Shown piece by piece: positions 16,568 to 26,049 of a stretch of DNA of 64,000 nt. The DNA is from Devosia yakushimensis. GTDB lineage: Bacteria; Pseudomonadota; Alphaproteobacteria; Rhizobiales; Devosiaceae. A model generated the notes under the pieces. That model was not told the origin of the DNA. It worked only from the letters and a program-made list of their open reading frames with translations, and searched no databases. Each line of letters starts with the position of its first letter. The first letter of the stretch is position 1. The position numbers and the translations under genes were made by a program. The stretch lies in assembly GCF_030159855.1 (NCBI RefSeq), contig NZ_BSNG01000001.1:2418001-2482000 (forward strand), written 5' to 3'.

Positions 16568-19500
16568 TCAGGCTTTGGCGGGCGAGCTATCAGTGGTCTC
16601 GTGGCCTTCGCCATGATGGGCGGGCTTGCCGGGCATCAGGCGCTTGGTGAAGCGTGCCAGGCTATCGGTATAGGTCAGGATCACCGGCACCACGACCAGC
16701 GTCAGCAGGGTCGAACTGATCAAGCCGCCGATCACGGCATGGGCCATGGGGGCGTTCTGCCCGCTGCCCTCATGGATGCTGAGCGCCAGCGGCAGCATGC
16801 CGAACACCATGGCCAGGGTGGTCATGATGATGGGGCGGAAGCGAGTGCCGCCGGCCTCGACCAGGGCGTCGTAGAGGTTCCATCCCTGCTTGACATGCTG
16901 GTTGGCATTATCGACCAGCAGGATGGCATTTTTCACCACCAGGCCCATCAACATGATGAAGCCGATCATGCTCATCATATTGAGGGTGGAGCCGCCGACC
17001 AGCAGGCCCAGGATAACGCCGACCAGCGAGAGAGGCAGCGACATCATGATGGCCACCGGCTGCAGGAAGCTGCCGAACTGGCTGGCCAGCACCAGGTAGA
17101 TGAAGATCACCGCCAGCAACAAGGCCGCACCGGCGGAAGCCGCGGTATCGCCCAATTGCTCGGCATCGCCGCCCATGGAGATGCGGTAGCCGGGTGGCAG
17201 CTCCATCTCGTTCATGGCCTGCTGGATGGCGGGCATGACATCGCCGATGGTGACGCCCGAAATATTGGCATCGATGGTGATCTGGCGGGTCAGGTCCTTG
17301 CGGGAGATCTCGCCCGGGCCGGTCGACATGGCCACATCGGCAATGTCGCCCAGCCGCACGACGGAGGTCCCATTGCGGGTAATGGGCAGGTTATAGAGCG
17401 CTTCAACCTGATCGCGCTCCTGCGGCGGCAGGCGGACGATCAGCTTATAGGTGTCCTCTTCCGGAGAGGTCCATTCGCTGACTTCTTCCCCGCTCAGCAT
17501 GGGCTGGAGAACGGCGCCGATCTGCTGGAGGGATACGCCCACTTCGCTGGCAAGATCCTGATTGACGCGGATACCGACTACCGGCTGAGCGTCCTGCAGG
17601 GAGCTTTCAATATCGGCCAGCCCCGTAATACCGGCGAGCTTGGTGCTGAACTCGTCCGCCAGCCGGCCCAGAGTGGCGAAGCTATCGCCATAAAGAGTGA
17701 CCTGGACGGGCTTGGAGACGCCACCGCCCATGCCGCTGGCGACGCCAACGACGCTGGTAATGCCTGGAACCTGAGCCAGCACTTCGCGGGCCGGCCCGGT
17801 CATTTCGTGAGGCATGCGGTCGCGTTGGCCGGGCGGCACCATGGAAACCAGGATACTGGCCGAATTTTCGCCGGTGGCGCTCTGTCCCGCATTGATAGTG
17901 GCATAGGTTCGCTCGACCTCGGGCATTTCCCGCAGCAGCGCCTCGATCTGGCGAACCTTGTCGCCGGTATAGGCGAGCGAGGAGCCTTGCGGGGTTTCCA
18001 CCTCGACGGTGAATTCGCTGGTATCGTCCGGCGGCACGAATTCAATGCCGACCATGGGCAATAGCAGGAAGCTCGAAAAGAACAGCACGACTGCGGTGGC
18101 AAGCGTGGTGATGCGGTGGCGCAGCACCCAGCGCAGCAGGCTGCGGTAGCGCTCGCTGAGCCAGGAGAAGAAATCGTCGAACTTGGCGATCACCCGGCCG
18201 ATCGGACCGCGCTTGGCGCCCGGCTCGGAAGCGGGGTCATACCAGACGCTGCTCATCATGGGGTCGAGCGTGAAGGCAACGAACAGCGAGATCATCACGG
18301 CGACCGAGACGGTGACGCCGAATTGCAGGAAGAACTTGCCGATCATGCCTTCCATGAAGGCCACCGGCAGGAACACAGCGACGATGGAGAGGGTGGAGGC
18401 GAGCACGGCGAGGCCGATCTCGTTGGTGCCATCGACCGCCGCCTGGAAGTGGCCCTTGCCCATATGCAGGTGCCGCATGATGTTTTCACGCACCACGATG
18501 GCGTCGTCGATGAGGATACCCACCGACAGGGACAGCGCCATCAGCGTCATCATGTTGAGCGTGAAGCCCAGCATGTAGAGCACGACCATGGTACCGATGA
18601 TGGAGATGGGCAGCGTCAGGGCGGTGATGACGGTGGAGCGCCAGGAATTGAGGAAGACGAACACGATCAGCACGGCAAGCAGCGCGCCTTCCATGATCAT
18701 CGACTGGACCGTGTGGAAGGACTGTTCCACCGAGACGGAATTGTCGCGCACCACATCGAGGTGAACGCCAGGAGGCAGCTCGTTCTGTTCGAGCAGCTCG
18801 AGCGTCTTGTGAATATCGTGGGCCACGCCAACCGTGTTGGCGCCTTGGACCTTCAGAATATCGATGGAGAGCGCGCGCTCGCCATTGATGAAGGCCAGGC
18901 TTTCGTCCTCGGCGGCGCCGGAGCGAATTGTGGCCACGTCGCCCAGGCGCACAGGCTGGCCGCCCGTGCGGGCGACAATGATATTGTCGAAATCGTCGAT
19001 ATTGCTGATCTTGCCCTCGATCTGGATCGAGCGGGCAACCGAGCCCTCGGTGATGCTGCCGGCGGGCAGATCGCGGTTGTTCTGGGCGATGGCATTCATC
19101 ACATCGCTCATGGACACGCCAAAGGCATCCAGGCGGTCAGGGTCGACCTGCACATCGATCTGGGTGGGAACGCCACCGACCAGCGTCACGCTGCCCACGC
19201 CCTGGATATTGCGCAAGCGTTCAACCACCACGTCATCGGCCAGCTTGGTCAGATCGGTGGGCGACATGGTGTCGGAGCGCACGGCCAGCGACACGACCGG
19301 CATGGCGGCCGGGTCGAAGCGCAGGATTTGCGGCTTGTCGGAATTCTGCGGCAGATCGGCCTCGACGGAGGCCATCTTGTCGCGCACTTCCTGCAAGGCT
19401 TCGACCGAGTTCACGCCCATGTCGAACATGATGACGACGAGGGCCTGGTTCTGCCGGGCCGTCGACTGCAGGGAGTCGATGCCGCTGATGGTGTTCACCG

Positions 19501-19708
19501 AATCTTCGATCGGCTTGATGATGTCGTTTTCGACCGATTCAGCGGAGGCGCCAGGATAGCTGACCAGCACGGCGACGACGGGAAGGTCCACATCGGGCAA
19601 TTGCTCGATGGGCAGGCGCTGATAGGAGTAGATACCGAACACCATGATTGCCACCATGATCATGGTGGCAAAGACGGGATGATTGACGCTGATGCGAGTG
19701 AGGAACAT
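16568..19708 (-). CDS. RND-family multidrug efflux permease (AcrB/MexB-like, HAE1)
   Basis: Inner-membrane proton-driven exporter, 1046 aa, the normal size of the family. The N-terminus MFLTRISVNHPVFATMIMVA and the internal SLSVGILIDDAIVVRENIMRH (TM4 region with the Asp pair of the proton relay) are typical; the second half repeats the plan with GLVVKNAILLVDNAN. It begins 3 bp after the adaptor gene stop with GGAG upstream. It would pump amphiphilic compounds through a tripartite complex. No outer-membrane channel gene is nearby. Confidence 0.93.
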   Translation of the reverse strand: MFLTRISVNHPVFATMIMVAIMVFGIYSYQRLPIEQLPDVDLPVVAVLVSYPGASAESVENDIIKPIEDSVNTISGIDSLQSTARQNQALVVIMFDMGVNSVEALQEVRDKMASVEADLPQNSDKPQILRFDPAAMPVVSLAVRSDTMSPTDLTKLADDVVVERLRNIQGVGSVTLVGGVPTQIDVQVDPDRLDAFGVSMSDVMNAIAQNNRDLPAGSITEGSVARSIQIEGKISNIDDFDNIIVARTGGQPVRLGDVATIRSGAAEDESLAFINGERALSIDILKVQGANTVGVAHDIHKTLELLEQNELPPGVHLDVVRDNSVSVEQSFHTVQSMIMEGALLAVLIVFVFLNSWRSTVITALTLPISIIGTMVVLYMLGFTLNMMTLMALSLSVGILIDDAIVVRENIMRHLHMGKGHFQAAVDGTNEIGLAVLASTLSIVAVFLPVAFMEGMIGKFFLQFGVTVSVAVMISLFVAFTLDPMMSSVWYDPASEPGAKRGPIGRVIAKFDDFFSWLSERYRSLLRWVLRHRITTLATAVVLFFSSFLLLPMVGIEFVPPDDTSEFTVEVETPQGSSLAYTGDKVRQIEALLREMPEVERTYATINAGQSATGENSASILVSMVPPGQRDRMPHEMTGPAREVLAQVPGITSVVGVASGMGGGVSKPVQVTLYGDSFATLGRLADEFSTKLAGITGLADIESSLQDAQPVVGIRVNQDLASEVGVSLQQIGAVLQPMLSGEEVSEWTSPEEDTYKLIVRLPPQERDQVEALYNLPITRNGTSVVRLGDIADVAMSTGPGEISRKDLTRQITIDANISGVTIGDVMPAIQQAMNEMELPPGYRISMGGDAEQLGDTAASAGAALLLAVIFIYLVLASQFGSFLQPVAIMMSLPLSLVGVILGLLVGGSTLNMMSMIGFIMLMGLVVKNAILLVDNANQHVKQGWNLYDALVEAGGTRFRPIIMTTLAMVFGMLPLALSIHEGSGQNAPMAHAVIGGLISSTLLTLVVVPVILTYTDSLARFTKRLMPGKPAHHGEGHETTDSSPAKA

Positions 19709-19711
19709 CGA

Positions 19712-20941
19712 TTAGTTCTCCACCACGCGAACCTGCATGCCGGCACGCAGGTCGTCGAGCCGGCCGGAGACGAAGGTGTCGCCTACGGCAAGGCCCGAGG
19801 CCAGTTCGGTGACACGGGCAGCGCGCCAGCTGCGCGAGGGTTCGACAGCCTGGCGGACCAGATCGCCATCGACGATCTTGAGCACGAACTGGCCTTCGGC
19901 ATCCTCACGGATGGCCGCCGGCGGCACGGCAAGGGTGTTTTCGACCTCGGCAGTGACGATCTGGCCGGTGGCGAACATGCCCCCGCGCAATTCGCCGCCG
20001 GGATTGTCGACTGTGACCAATACGGGAACGGTGCGCGTGCCCTCGGTGGCGACGGGGCTGATGCCGGCGACGCTGCCGCTGAACTGGCGGCCGGGCAGAC
20101 CTTCGACCGTCAGGGTCACGGCCTGGCCCGGGCGCAGATTGGGGCTGGCGCTGACGGGAACATAGGCGGTCATTTCCATGACCGAGAGATCGACAATCTG
20201 CATGAGCGCGGCGCCTGGCGAGGTCACCTGCCCCGGCTCGACCGAACGGGCTGCCACGACGCCATCGAAGGGCGCGATGACCGTGGCGTTGCGCAGGCCG
20301 ATTTCGGCGGCGGCAACCTGGGATTCGAGCGCCTTGAGATTGGAGCGGAGCGCGTCCACATTGGCGCGCTCGCTATCGAGATTGGCTGATGCAACCAGCC
20401 CGCGGGTATTGAGGCGCTCGGTGCGTTCGACCTGGGCCTCGGCCTGGGCGAGCTGGGCGCGCGTGGCCTCGGCAGTGCTCTTTTGCTGCTGGAGCTGGAT
20501 GTTAAGCGTTTCGATATCGACCTGCACCAGCACATCACCAGCTCTAACGCTATCGCCGACGCGGAACCGCACATCATCCACCGTGCCATTGACCTGCGAT
20601 GACAGCGCAATGGTGCGGCGTGGCGCGAGCGAGCCGGTGGCCTTGAGCGTTTCGGTAATGGTCTGGGGGGCCAGCGTCGTGACATCGGCGCTGAGGACCA
20701 GCTTGACCGGGTCGGGCGCGGCAACGACCGGGGCCGGGGTCGAGGCTTCCGTCGCGGTCAGCTGCGGCACCAATATATAGGCCGCGCCAGCGCCGACGAT
20801 GACAATGGCCAGCGCCCAGAACCAGGGAAACTTGCGGGGGGCAAGACCGGCATCGATCAGCGCCTGACGCTTGCGCTCGCGCCGGGTCAGCGCCCATTCG
20901 GGTTTGATACTATTGTCGGGGCGTTCCACATGGACGTTCAC
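19712..20941 (-). CDS. RND efflux periplasmic adaptor (membrane fusion protein)
   Basis: A 409-aa adaptor. A cytoplasmic, basic N-terminus (RRERKRQALIDAG) is followed by one membrane anchor (about 40-60), then the lipoyl half motifs around TIALSSQVNGTVDDVRFRVG and VIAPFDGVVAARSVEPGQV, an alpha-helical hairpin with Gln-rich LQLQQQKSTAEATRAQLAQA, and the beta-barrel domain. The GTG start at 20941 has CCGGAGC 8 bp upstream. It is the first gene of the pump operon and diverges from the two-component system. Confidence 0.92.
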   Translation of the reverse strand: MNVHVERPDNSIKPEWALTRRERKRQALIDAGLAPRKFPWFWALAIVIVGAGAAYILVPQLTATEASTPAPVVAAPDPVKLVLSADVTTLAPQTITETLKATGSLAPRRTIALSSQVNGTVDDVRFRVGDSVRAGDVLVQVDIETLNIQLQQQKSTAEATRAQLAQAEAQVERTERLNTRGLVASANLDSERANVDALRSNLKALESQVAAAEIGLRNATVIAPFDGVVAARSVEPGQVTSPGAALMQIVDLSVMEMTAYVPVSASPNLRPGQAVTLTVEGLPGRQFSGSVAGISPVATEGTRTVPVLVTVDNPGGELRGGMFATGQIVTAEVENTLAVPPAAIREDAEGQFVLKIVDGDLVRQAVEPSRSWRAARVTELASGLAVGDTFVSGRLDDLRAGMQVRVVEN

Positions 20942-21200
20942 GGCACTGCTCCGGCCTGATTAAGGGGAAAACTGGGTGTCGCTGGGCCCGCCCACGCAGA
21001 ACCATTTTCCGGCACGACGCCGACGGCAAGCCACAGCAACGTGCCGCTTGTCACCCGACAAGATTGCGTCAACATTGCGCTGATAGCGGAAGCATGAAAT
21101 GCAGGATTGGCCTGCAAATAGTGCAGGGCTGGGACCGCAAGGTTGCGGCAAGGGTTATCGCGGACAATCGACTGTCACAGGAGCCAGGAGGCTAGTCTGC

Positions 21201-21872
21201 ATGCGAATATTGCTGGTGGAAGATGAGCCCGATATGGCGGCTCTACTGCGCAGCGCGCTCGAGAAGCATGATTTTGTCACCGATCATGCCCCTTCGATTG
21301 AAATTGCTCGCGAAGCCATTGAAATGGTGGCGCATGACCTGGTGATCCTGGACCGGCAATTGGGCGATGGCGACGGCGCCTCGCTGATCGCCTTCCTGCG
21401 CAAGAAGCGCCCTAATGTGCCCATCGTCGTGCTTTCCGCCCGCGGCTCGGCCGACGACCGGGTGGAAGGCCTCAACCTCGGGGCGGACGACTATCTGCCC
21501 AAGCCCTTCGTGGTCAGCGAATTGGTGGCGCGGCTGCGCGCCATTTTGCGGCGGCCCAGCCAGGTGGCATCAAAGCCGCTGAGCCTGGGCAATCTGGCTT
21601 TCGACCTCAACCAGGGCGAAGTCTTTGTGCATGGCGAGCGGCTGGACCTGCCGCGGCGTGAATATCTGGTGCTCGAAAGCCTGATGCGCCGCGCCGGGCG
21701 TACGGTACGCCGTAATCTGCTCGAAGAAGAAGTCTATGGCTCGGATGACGAAATCCAGTCCAATTCGCTCGAAGCCCATATCTCGCGCCTGCGCCGCAAG
21801 CTTGCGGATGCGGGTGCCTCGGTCATCATCCACCCCGTGCGCGGGGTCGGCTATCTGCTGAAACTGACGTGA
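21201..21872 (+). CDS. OmpR-family response regulator
   Basis: A 223-aa regulator. The receiver domain (1-115) has the acidic pair in VEDEPD, phosphoacceptor Asp51 in VILDRQLGDG, the switch Ser in VVLSARGS and Lys in DDYLPKPF. The C-terminal winged helix (about 130-220) ends with HISRLRRKLADAG. AGGAGG at 21186-21191 sets the ATG at 21201. It overlaps its kinase by 4 bp and is divergent from the RND operon, which it may control. Confidence 0.93.
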   Translation: MRILLVEDEPDMAALLRSALEKHDFVTDHAPSIEIAREAIEMVAHDLVILDRQLGDGDGASLIAFLRKKRPNVPIVVLSARGSADDRVEGLNLGADDYLPKPFVVSELVARLRAILRRPSQVASKPLSLGNLAFDLNQGEVFVHGERLDLPRREYLVLESLMRRAGRTVRRNLLEEEVYGSDDEIQSNSLEAHISRLRRKLADAGASVIIHPVRGVGYLLKLT

Positions 21873-23260
21873 AACCCACCCGCACTTCCCTCGCCCGCAA
21901 GCTGACACGCCGCATGATCCGCGTGCAGCTGATCACCCTCGCACTGTTTTTCGGTCTGGGGGTCTTCCCCACGGTCGTGGCGCCGGTCGTCGATTTCCTG
22001 GGCGACGCCCAGCCGCTCGACCCGAGGGCGACGATGGTTTTTGCCCATAGCCTGGTGGATGTGGAGGACAAGCAGATCAATTTTGTCGCGACGCCCGAAC
22101 TCGAGGCGGTGCGCCGCGACTATCCCAGTATGTGGCTTTACGTGCGCAACCAGTCGGGTGCCTCGGCCACCCTGGGCGAAGTGCCCCCGATGTACCGGCA
22201 GATCGAAGACGAACTCTGGCTGCTGGAATCGGTGGAAGTGCGAACCACCGACCCCAGCTATGGCTCGCTGCTGGTGCGTACCGAGCAATCTCCGGTCGGC
22301 ACAGTCCGCGTGATGACCGGCGGCGGCCCCACTGTGGGCGTGGCCGGCATTATCAAGCGCGTTTCGGGCATCCTGGCGCTCGCTATTGTCTTCGTTCTGG
22401 GGCTGGCCAGCGCCATCACCATTCCCAGGATCGTGCGGCGGGAAATGCGCGGCCTCAGCGCCGTGGCGGACCAGGCCAAGTTGATCGACATCAATGCGCG
22501 CGGCACGCGGCTTTCCACCGATGGACTGCCCGACGAGGTGCAGCCCCTGGTCAAGGCGGTCAATGACGGGCTGGCGCGGCTCGACGATTCCTACGCTAAG
22601 CGTGAACGCTTCCTGGCCGACTCTGCTCATGAGTTGCGCACACCCATCGCCATTCTGCAAACCCGGATCGAGATGGCCGAGCCCTTCCCCGAACAGGCGC
22701 AATTGCTGGTGGACGCCGCGCGTCTGGCGAGTCTTGCCGGACAATTGCTCGACCTGCAGCGGATGGATCTGGGCGACAGCCATTTCGAGCCGCTCGAGCT
22801 TGGCGACATGGCAGGCAATGTGGTGGGAGACCTCGCGCCGCTGGCCATCGCAGCGGGCTACGAATTGTCGCTGAACGCGCCCGATGACCCGGTGATGGTC
22901 GATGGCGACAGCAGCAGCCTCAGCCGGGCGCTGACCAATGTCATCCAGAACGCCATAGCCTATGGCGGCAAGAAGGGTGAAATCACCGTCGATGTGGGCC
23001 GCGACGGCACGATCTCGGTCAGCGACGATGGTCCGGGCATTCCCATCAGCGAGCGCGACCGGGTGTTCGAGCCCTTCTATCGCGTCAAGCCAGCGGCACA
23101 TGGCGCGGGGCTCGGCCTCAATCTGGTGGAGGCCATTGTGCGGCGGCATCACGGGCATATCACCATTGCCGATGCGCCCTCGGGCGGGGCCTGCATCATC
23201 ATCTCCCTGCCGGTTTTACGACAGGCGGCAAAAAAATCGGAACCGGTTCCAGCCCTGTAA
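21869..23260 (+). CDS. Sensor histidine kinase
   Basis: A 463-aa membrane kinase. Two transmembrane segments (about 19-42 and 163-185) enclose a periplasmic sensor of about 120 residues that is not a recognised domain. A HAMP-like linker follows, then the H box DSAHELRTPIA with His254, the N box NVIQNAIAYGG, and G boxes SDDGPGIP and GAGLGLNLVEAIV. The GTG start overlaps the regulator stop. The signal is unknown; location next to the efflux pump suggests envelope stress or toxic compounds. Confidence 0.92.
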   Translation: MKPTRTSLARKLTRRMIRVQLITLALFFGLGVFPTVVAPVVDFLGDAQPLDPRATMVFAHSLVDVEDKQINFVATPELEAVRRDYPSMWLYVRNQSGASATLGEVPPMYRQIEDELWLLESVEVRTTDPSYGSLLVRTEQSPVGTVRVMTGGGPTVGVAGIIKRVSGILALAIVFVLGLASAITIPRIVRREMRGLSAVADQAKLIDINARGTRLSTDGLPDEVQPLVKAVNDGLARLDDSYAKRERFLADSAHELRTPIAILQTRIEMAEPFPEQAQLLVDAARLASLAGQLLDLQRMDLGDSHFEPLELGDMAGNVVGDLAPLAIAAGYELSLNAPDDPVMVDGDSSSLSRALTNVIQNAIAYGGKKGEITVDVGRDGTISVSDDGPGIPISERDRVFEPFYRVKPAAHGAGLGLNLVEAIVRRHHGHITIADAPSGGACIIISLPVLRQAAKKSEPVPAL

Positions 23261-23371
23261 GGCCCACGCAAGCTTGGGGGCACATTCTCGCTTCAGGCAA
23301 AGCGGTCGAGCCGCCTCATGCCGAGGCCGCCAAGAATGGCCGCAATGCGTTGTTTTCAGGAGTATGACCAA

Positions 23372-24013
23372 GTGTCCCTTCGCTACACCCTCGCCGCCCT
23401 GCTGACGGGCACCGTCGCCGTCGCTTCGGTTTCCGCCGCACAGGCCGCCGACCTCTATACGCCCGCCCCCGCCGCGATTTCCTATTCCGATGCCGGGCTG
23501 GCCGTAGCCACCGACAACTGGAGCGGCTTTTATGCCGGTGCGCATGGCGGCATGATGAGCGCCGACGACTTCGACAACACGTCGTTCTCGGGCGGCGTGC
23601 AGGCCGGCTACCTGCAGCAGTTCGGCCAGTTCGTGGTGGGCGCCGAAGTCTCGGGTACGCTCAGTGATGAACTGCGCTACGAACTCACCCCCGATGCCGG
23701 GCTGACGCAGAACTGGTCGCTGGCCGCCAAGGGCCGCGCCGGCGTGGCGCTGGGCGATACCCTGATCTACGGCACGGCCGGTGCTTCGCTGGCCGAACTG
23801 GAGCCGAGCGGCACCACCACGTCGGGCACCGACACCTATGGTGGCGTGGTCTTCGGCGCCGGTGTCGAACAGAACCTGGGCAATAATTTCAGCGTGCGCG
23901 CCGAATATCTGCAGACCCGCTATTTCGACGTGGACAGCACGGTTGCCGGCATCGCCCGCACCGACGATCTGACCAATCATGCCGTTACGCTCGGCGTGAA
24001 CTACCGCTTCTAA
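23372..24013 (+). CDS. Outer-membrane beta-barrel protein (porin-like surface antigen)
   Basis: A 213-aa secreted protein related to the OmpA/Omp25-type eight-stranded barrels of Hyphomicrobiales. The GTG at 23372 was chosen since CAGGAG lies 9 bp upstream and it opens a signal peptide (LRYTLAALLTGTVAVASVSA, cleaved at AQA). The mature N-terminus contains NWSGFYAGAHGG, strongly typical, and the chain ends in NHAVTLGVNYRF with the terminal Phe required for barrel assembly. It follows the kinase by 111 bp and may be co-regulated. Confidence 0.88.
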   Translation: MSLRYTLAALLTGTVAVASVSAAQAADLYTPAPAAISYSDAGLAVATDNWSGFYAGAHGGMMSADDFDNTSFSGGVQAGYLQQFGQFVVGAEVSGTLSDELRYELTPDAGLTQNWSLAAKGRAGVALGDTLIYGTAGASLAELEPSGTTTSGTDTYGGVVFGAGVEQNLGNNFSVRAEYLQTRYFDVDSTVAGIARTDDLTNHAVTLGVNYRF

Positions 24014-24020
24014 GCCAAAC

Positions 24021-24040
24021 GGCCGCGATGCACCGCGGCC
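24021..24040 (+). terminator. Hairpin after the barrel protein gene
   Basis: GGCCGCG and CGCGGCC form a perfect 7-bp stem with a 6-nt loop, 7 bp past the stop codon. No strong T tract follows. Confidence 0.6.
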
Positions 24041-24126
24041 GCTCATCGTGCACTGACCTCCATCGGCACGACATGGAAGAACCGGGGCTTCGGCTTCGGT
24101 TTTTTCGTTTTTGTGGTCATCCACAA

Positions 24127-24208
24127 CGTCATTCCCGCGCAGGCGGGAATCCATTCTTTCTCTTCGTCACAGTTTGAAGAGTGGATTCCCGCCTGCGCGG
24201 GAATGACG
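24127..24208. repeat. Paired palindromic repeat, family B
   Basis: Inverted copies of ATTCCCGCGCAGGCGGGAAT at 24127-24153 and 24182-24208, with a 28-bp spacer rich in T and A. It lies between convergent genes. Conceptual translation gives the familiar VIPAQAGIH/WIPACAGMT artefact, so no gene should be called here. Confidence 0.88.
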
Positions 24209-24262
24209 CCGTGGGTGGGGGAAACTTGCTGCGTGCAAGAACCGGCAGGCCCTGCCCCTCAC

Positions 24263-24721
24263 CTAAACCGGCAGTTCCGACGTCTGCTTGACCACCTGGC
24301 TGGGTACATCGGTCTTGACGTTTTGCAGGCCCCTGATGCGGCTCAGATGTTCGGACTGGAAGCGGCGATAGTCGTCAATGTCTTCGGCGACGATGCGCAC
24401 CAGCACGTCGCAATCGCCCAGCATCAGATAGCATTCGAGCACCTGGGGGAGCTTTAGCACCTCCTCGACGAAATGCTCGATCGTTTCCTCGTCCTGTGCC
24501 TTGAGCCAGACGCGGGCGAAGAGCGTCAGGCGCTTGCCGATCTTGGCGGGGTTGAGCACGGCCACATATCGGTCAATGATGCCGGCCTGTTCCAGAAGCC
24601 GCACACGGCGCAGGCAGGGCGAGGGTGATAGACCTACTTCCTTGGCCAGTTCGATATTCTGCATACGGCCATCGCGCTGCAGGGCGCGCAGTATCTTGCG
24701 GTCGATGTCATCGAGTTGCAT
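24263..24721 (-). CDS. Lrp/AsnC-family transcriptional regulator
   Basis: A 152-aa regulator. Helix-turn-helix at about 6-45 (DIDRKILRALQRDGRMQNIE ... LSPSPCLRRVRLLE) and the RAM/ligand domain (VLECYLMLGDCDVLVRIVAED) are both clear. An in-frame GTG at 24736 would add five residues; neither start has a strong ribosome site. It is divergent from azlCD, the usual arrangement for an Lrp-type activator of branched-chain or other amino-acid export. Confidence 0.9.
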   Translation of the reverse strand: MQLDDIDRKILRALQRDGRMQNIELAKEVGLSPSPCLRRVRLLEQAGIIDRYVAVLNPAKIGKRLTLFARVWLKAQDEETIEHFVEEVLKLPQVLECYLMLGDCDVLVRIVAEDIDDYRRFQSEHLSRIRGLQNVKTDVPSQVVKQTSELPV

Positions 24722-24841
24722 GGCATTGGATTCCACGAAATTGGATTTTTACGGTACCATGCGCCATGAATTGAGAAAACTGCGCTCTCTTCGCAACCCG
24801 ATTGCGCCAAAACTGGAATAGAAGAACGCGATTGCGAAGTG

Positions 24842-25594
24842 ATGGATAATGACATGACTGCCATGGAAGGCGAGGCGAGCGGCGAGCAATCGCCGTTGGG
24901 TTCGGAACTGGTGCGCGGGATGAAGAGCTGCGTTCCCGTGCTGCTGGGGATCATTCCCTATGCGCTGGTGCTGGGTGCGCAGGCATCGCAAAAGGGGCTC
25001 AGTGTTATCGAGCTGCCTCTGATGACGGGGCTCAACTTTGCCGGCGGATCGGAATTCGCCGCCATCCAGCTCTGGACCTCCCCGCCCCACATCGCGCTGA
25101 TCGTCGCCATCACCTTCCTGGTCAATAGCCGGCATCTGCTGATGGGAGCGGCCATCGCGCCCTATCTGCGGCATCTGCCCAAGCGCAAGGCGCTGCCCGC
25201 GCTGTTCGCCATGACCGATGAAAGCTGGGCGCTGGGCATTGCGGATGCCAAGGCCCGTGCTAAGCGGGGCCTGCATCCGGCATTCAGCCTGCCCTATTAT
25301 CTGGGTACGGCTCTGGTGTTCTATGTGGCCTGGGTGGCCTTCACCACGCTGGGCGCGGCCCTTGGACCGATCATGGGCGATGTCGAGGCCTATGGGTTCG
25401 ACATGGCGTTTCCCGCCGTGTTCCTGGTGTTGATGCGGGGCATGTGGAAGGGCTTTGCCGCGGCACGGCCCTGGCTAGTGAGCCTGGTGGTCGCCGCCCT
25501 CACCTATCTGTTCGTGCCGGGGGCCTGGTATGTGGCAGCCGGCGCCCTGTCCGGGCTGATCGCGGCCTATGTGCTGACGGGAGACGAGGCATGA
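24842..25594 (+). CDS. azlC: AzlC-family branched-chain amino acid exporter, large subunit
   Basis: A 250-aa inner-membrane protein with six or seven hydrophobic segments. The family motifs GIIPYALVLGAQA, FAGGSEFAAIQLW and FLVNSRHLLMGAAIAPYL are present. A GTG three bases upstream in the same frame is an equal alternative start. It overlaps azlD by 4 bp. AzlCD complexes export branched-chain amino acids or related compounds; exact substrate unknown. Confidence 0.9.
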   Translation: MDNDMTAMEGEASGEQSPLGSELVRGMKSCVPVLLGIIPYALVLGAQASQKGLSVIELPLMTGLNFAGGSEFAAIQLWTSPPHIALIVAITFLVNSRHLLMGAAIAPYLRHLPKRKALPALFAMTDESWALGIADAKARAKRGLHPAFSLPYYLGTALVFYVAWVAFTTLGAALGPIMGDVEAYGFDMAFPAVFLVLMRGMWKGFAAARPWLVSLVVAALTYLFVPGAWYVAAGALSGLIAAYVLTGDEA

Positions 25595-25890
25595 TCGATC
25601 CGTTGACCGTCCTGACCATCGTGCTGATGGCGGCCGCGACCTATTGCACCAGAATCGGTGGCTATCTGGTGTTGCGCAATCGCACGCTGAGCCCACGCGC
25701 CACCGCCGTCATGGAGGCGGCGCCGGGCTGCGTGCTGATCTCGGTGATTGCGCCCAGCTTTGTCGCCAATAATCCGGCCGACCTGATCGCCATCGCCATT
25801 ACGCTGGTGGCCGCGACGCGGCTCTCCATGCTGCCCACAGTGATCATCGGCGTCGCCGCGGCGGGGCTATTGCGGCACTTTATCGGGTAG
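25591..25890 (+). CDS. azlD: AzlD-family exporter small subunit
   Basis: A 99-aa membrane protein with four short hydrophobic helices and the family features ATYCTRIGGYLVLRNR and APGCVLISVIAPSFVANNP. The ATG overlaps the azlC stop (ATGA), indicating translational coupling. Partner subunit of AzlC. Confidence 0.9.
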   Translation: MIDPLTVLTIVLMAAATYCTRIGGYLVLRNRTLSPRATAVMEAAPGCVLISVIAPSFVANNPADLIAIAITLVAATRLSMLPTVIIGVAAAGLLRHFIG

Positions 25891-25952
25891 AGGAAAAGTT
25901 CTGCACAAGACGCTTGCCATTGGCATCGCAAGCTGATTGATTGCGCCCATCC

Positions 25953-26040
25953 ACAGGGGTGCTCCGTATAGCCGGGGCTGAGACGCGGGCGGCAAGCCTG
26001 CAAACCCTAGTAGCTGATCTGGGTAATACCAGCGGAGCGA
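25953..26040 (+). promoter_or_regulatory. TPP (thi-box) riboswitch
   Basis: The aptamer core is recognisable: GGGGTGCTCCG, then GGGGCTGAGA, an extended P3 arm, ACCCT and the hallmark CTGATCTGGGTAATACCAG followed by CGGAGCGA, whose CGGAG pairs with CTCCG at the 5' side. Spacing matches thiamine pyrophosphate aptamers. The downstream ATG begins only 10 bases past the core, with the GAGGCGGG ribosome site abutting the aptamer, so TPP most likely shuts translation by hiding that site. Confidence 0.93.
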
Positions 26041-26049
26041 GGCGGGCAC

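Noticed and set aside
18116..20389. Plus-strand frame of 757 codons antisense to the RND genes
   Set aside because: The minus strand encodes a full RND permease and adaptor; the mirror frame has no start site or domain and spans two real genes.
24113..24457. Plus-strand reading frame of 114 codons containing VIPAQAGIH and WIPACAGMT
   Set aside because: This is translation of the family B repeat pair and runs antisense through the Lrp gene; the pattern is a well-known artefact of this repeat.
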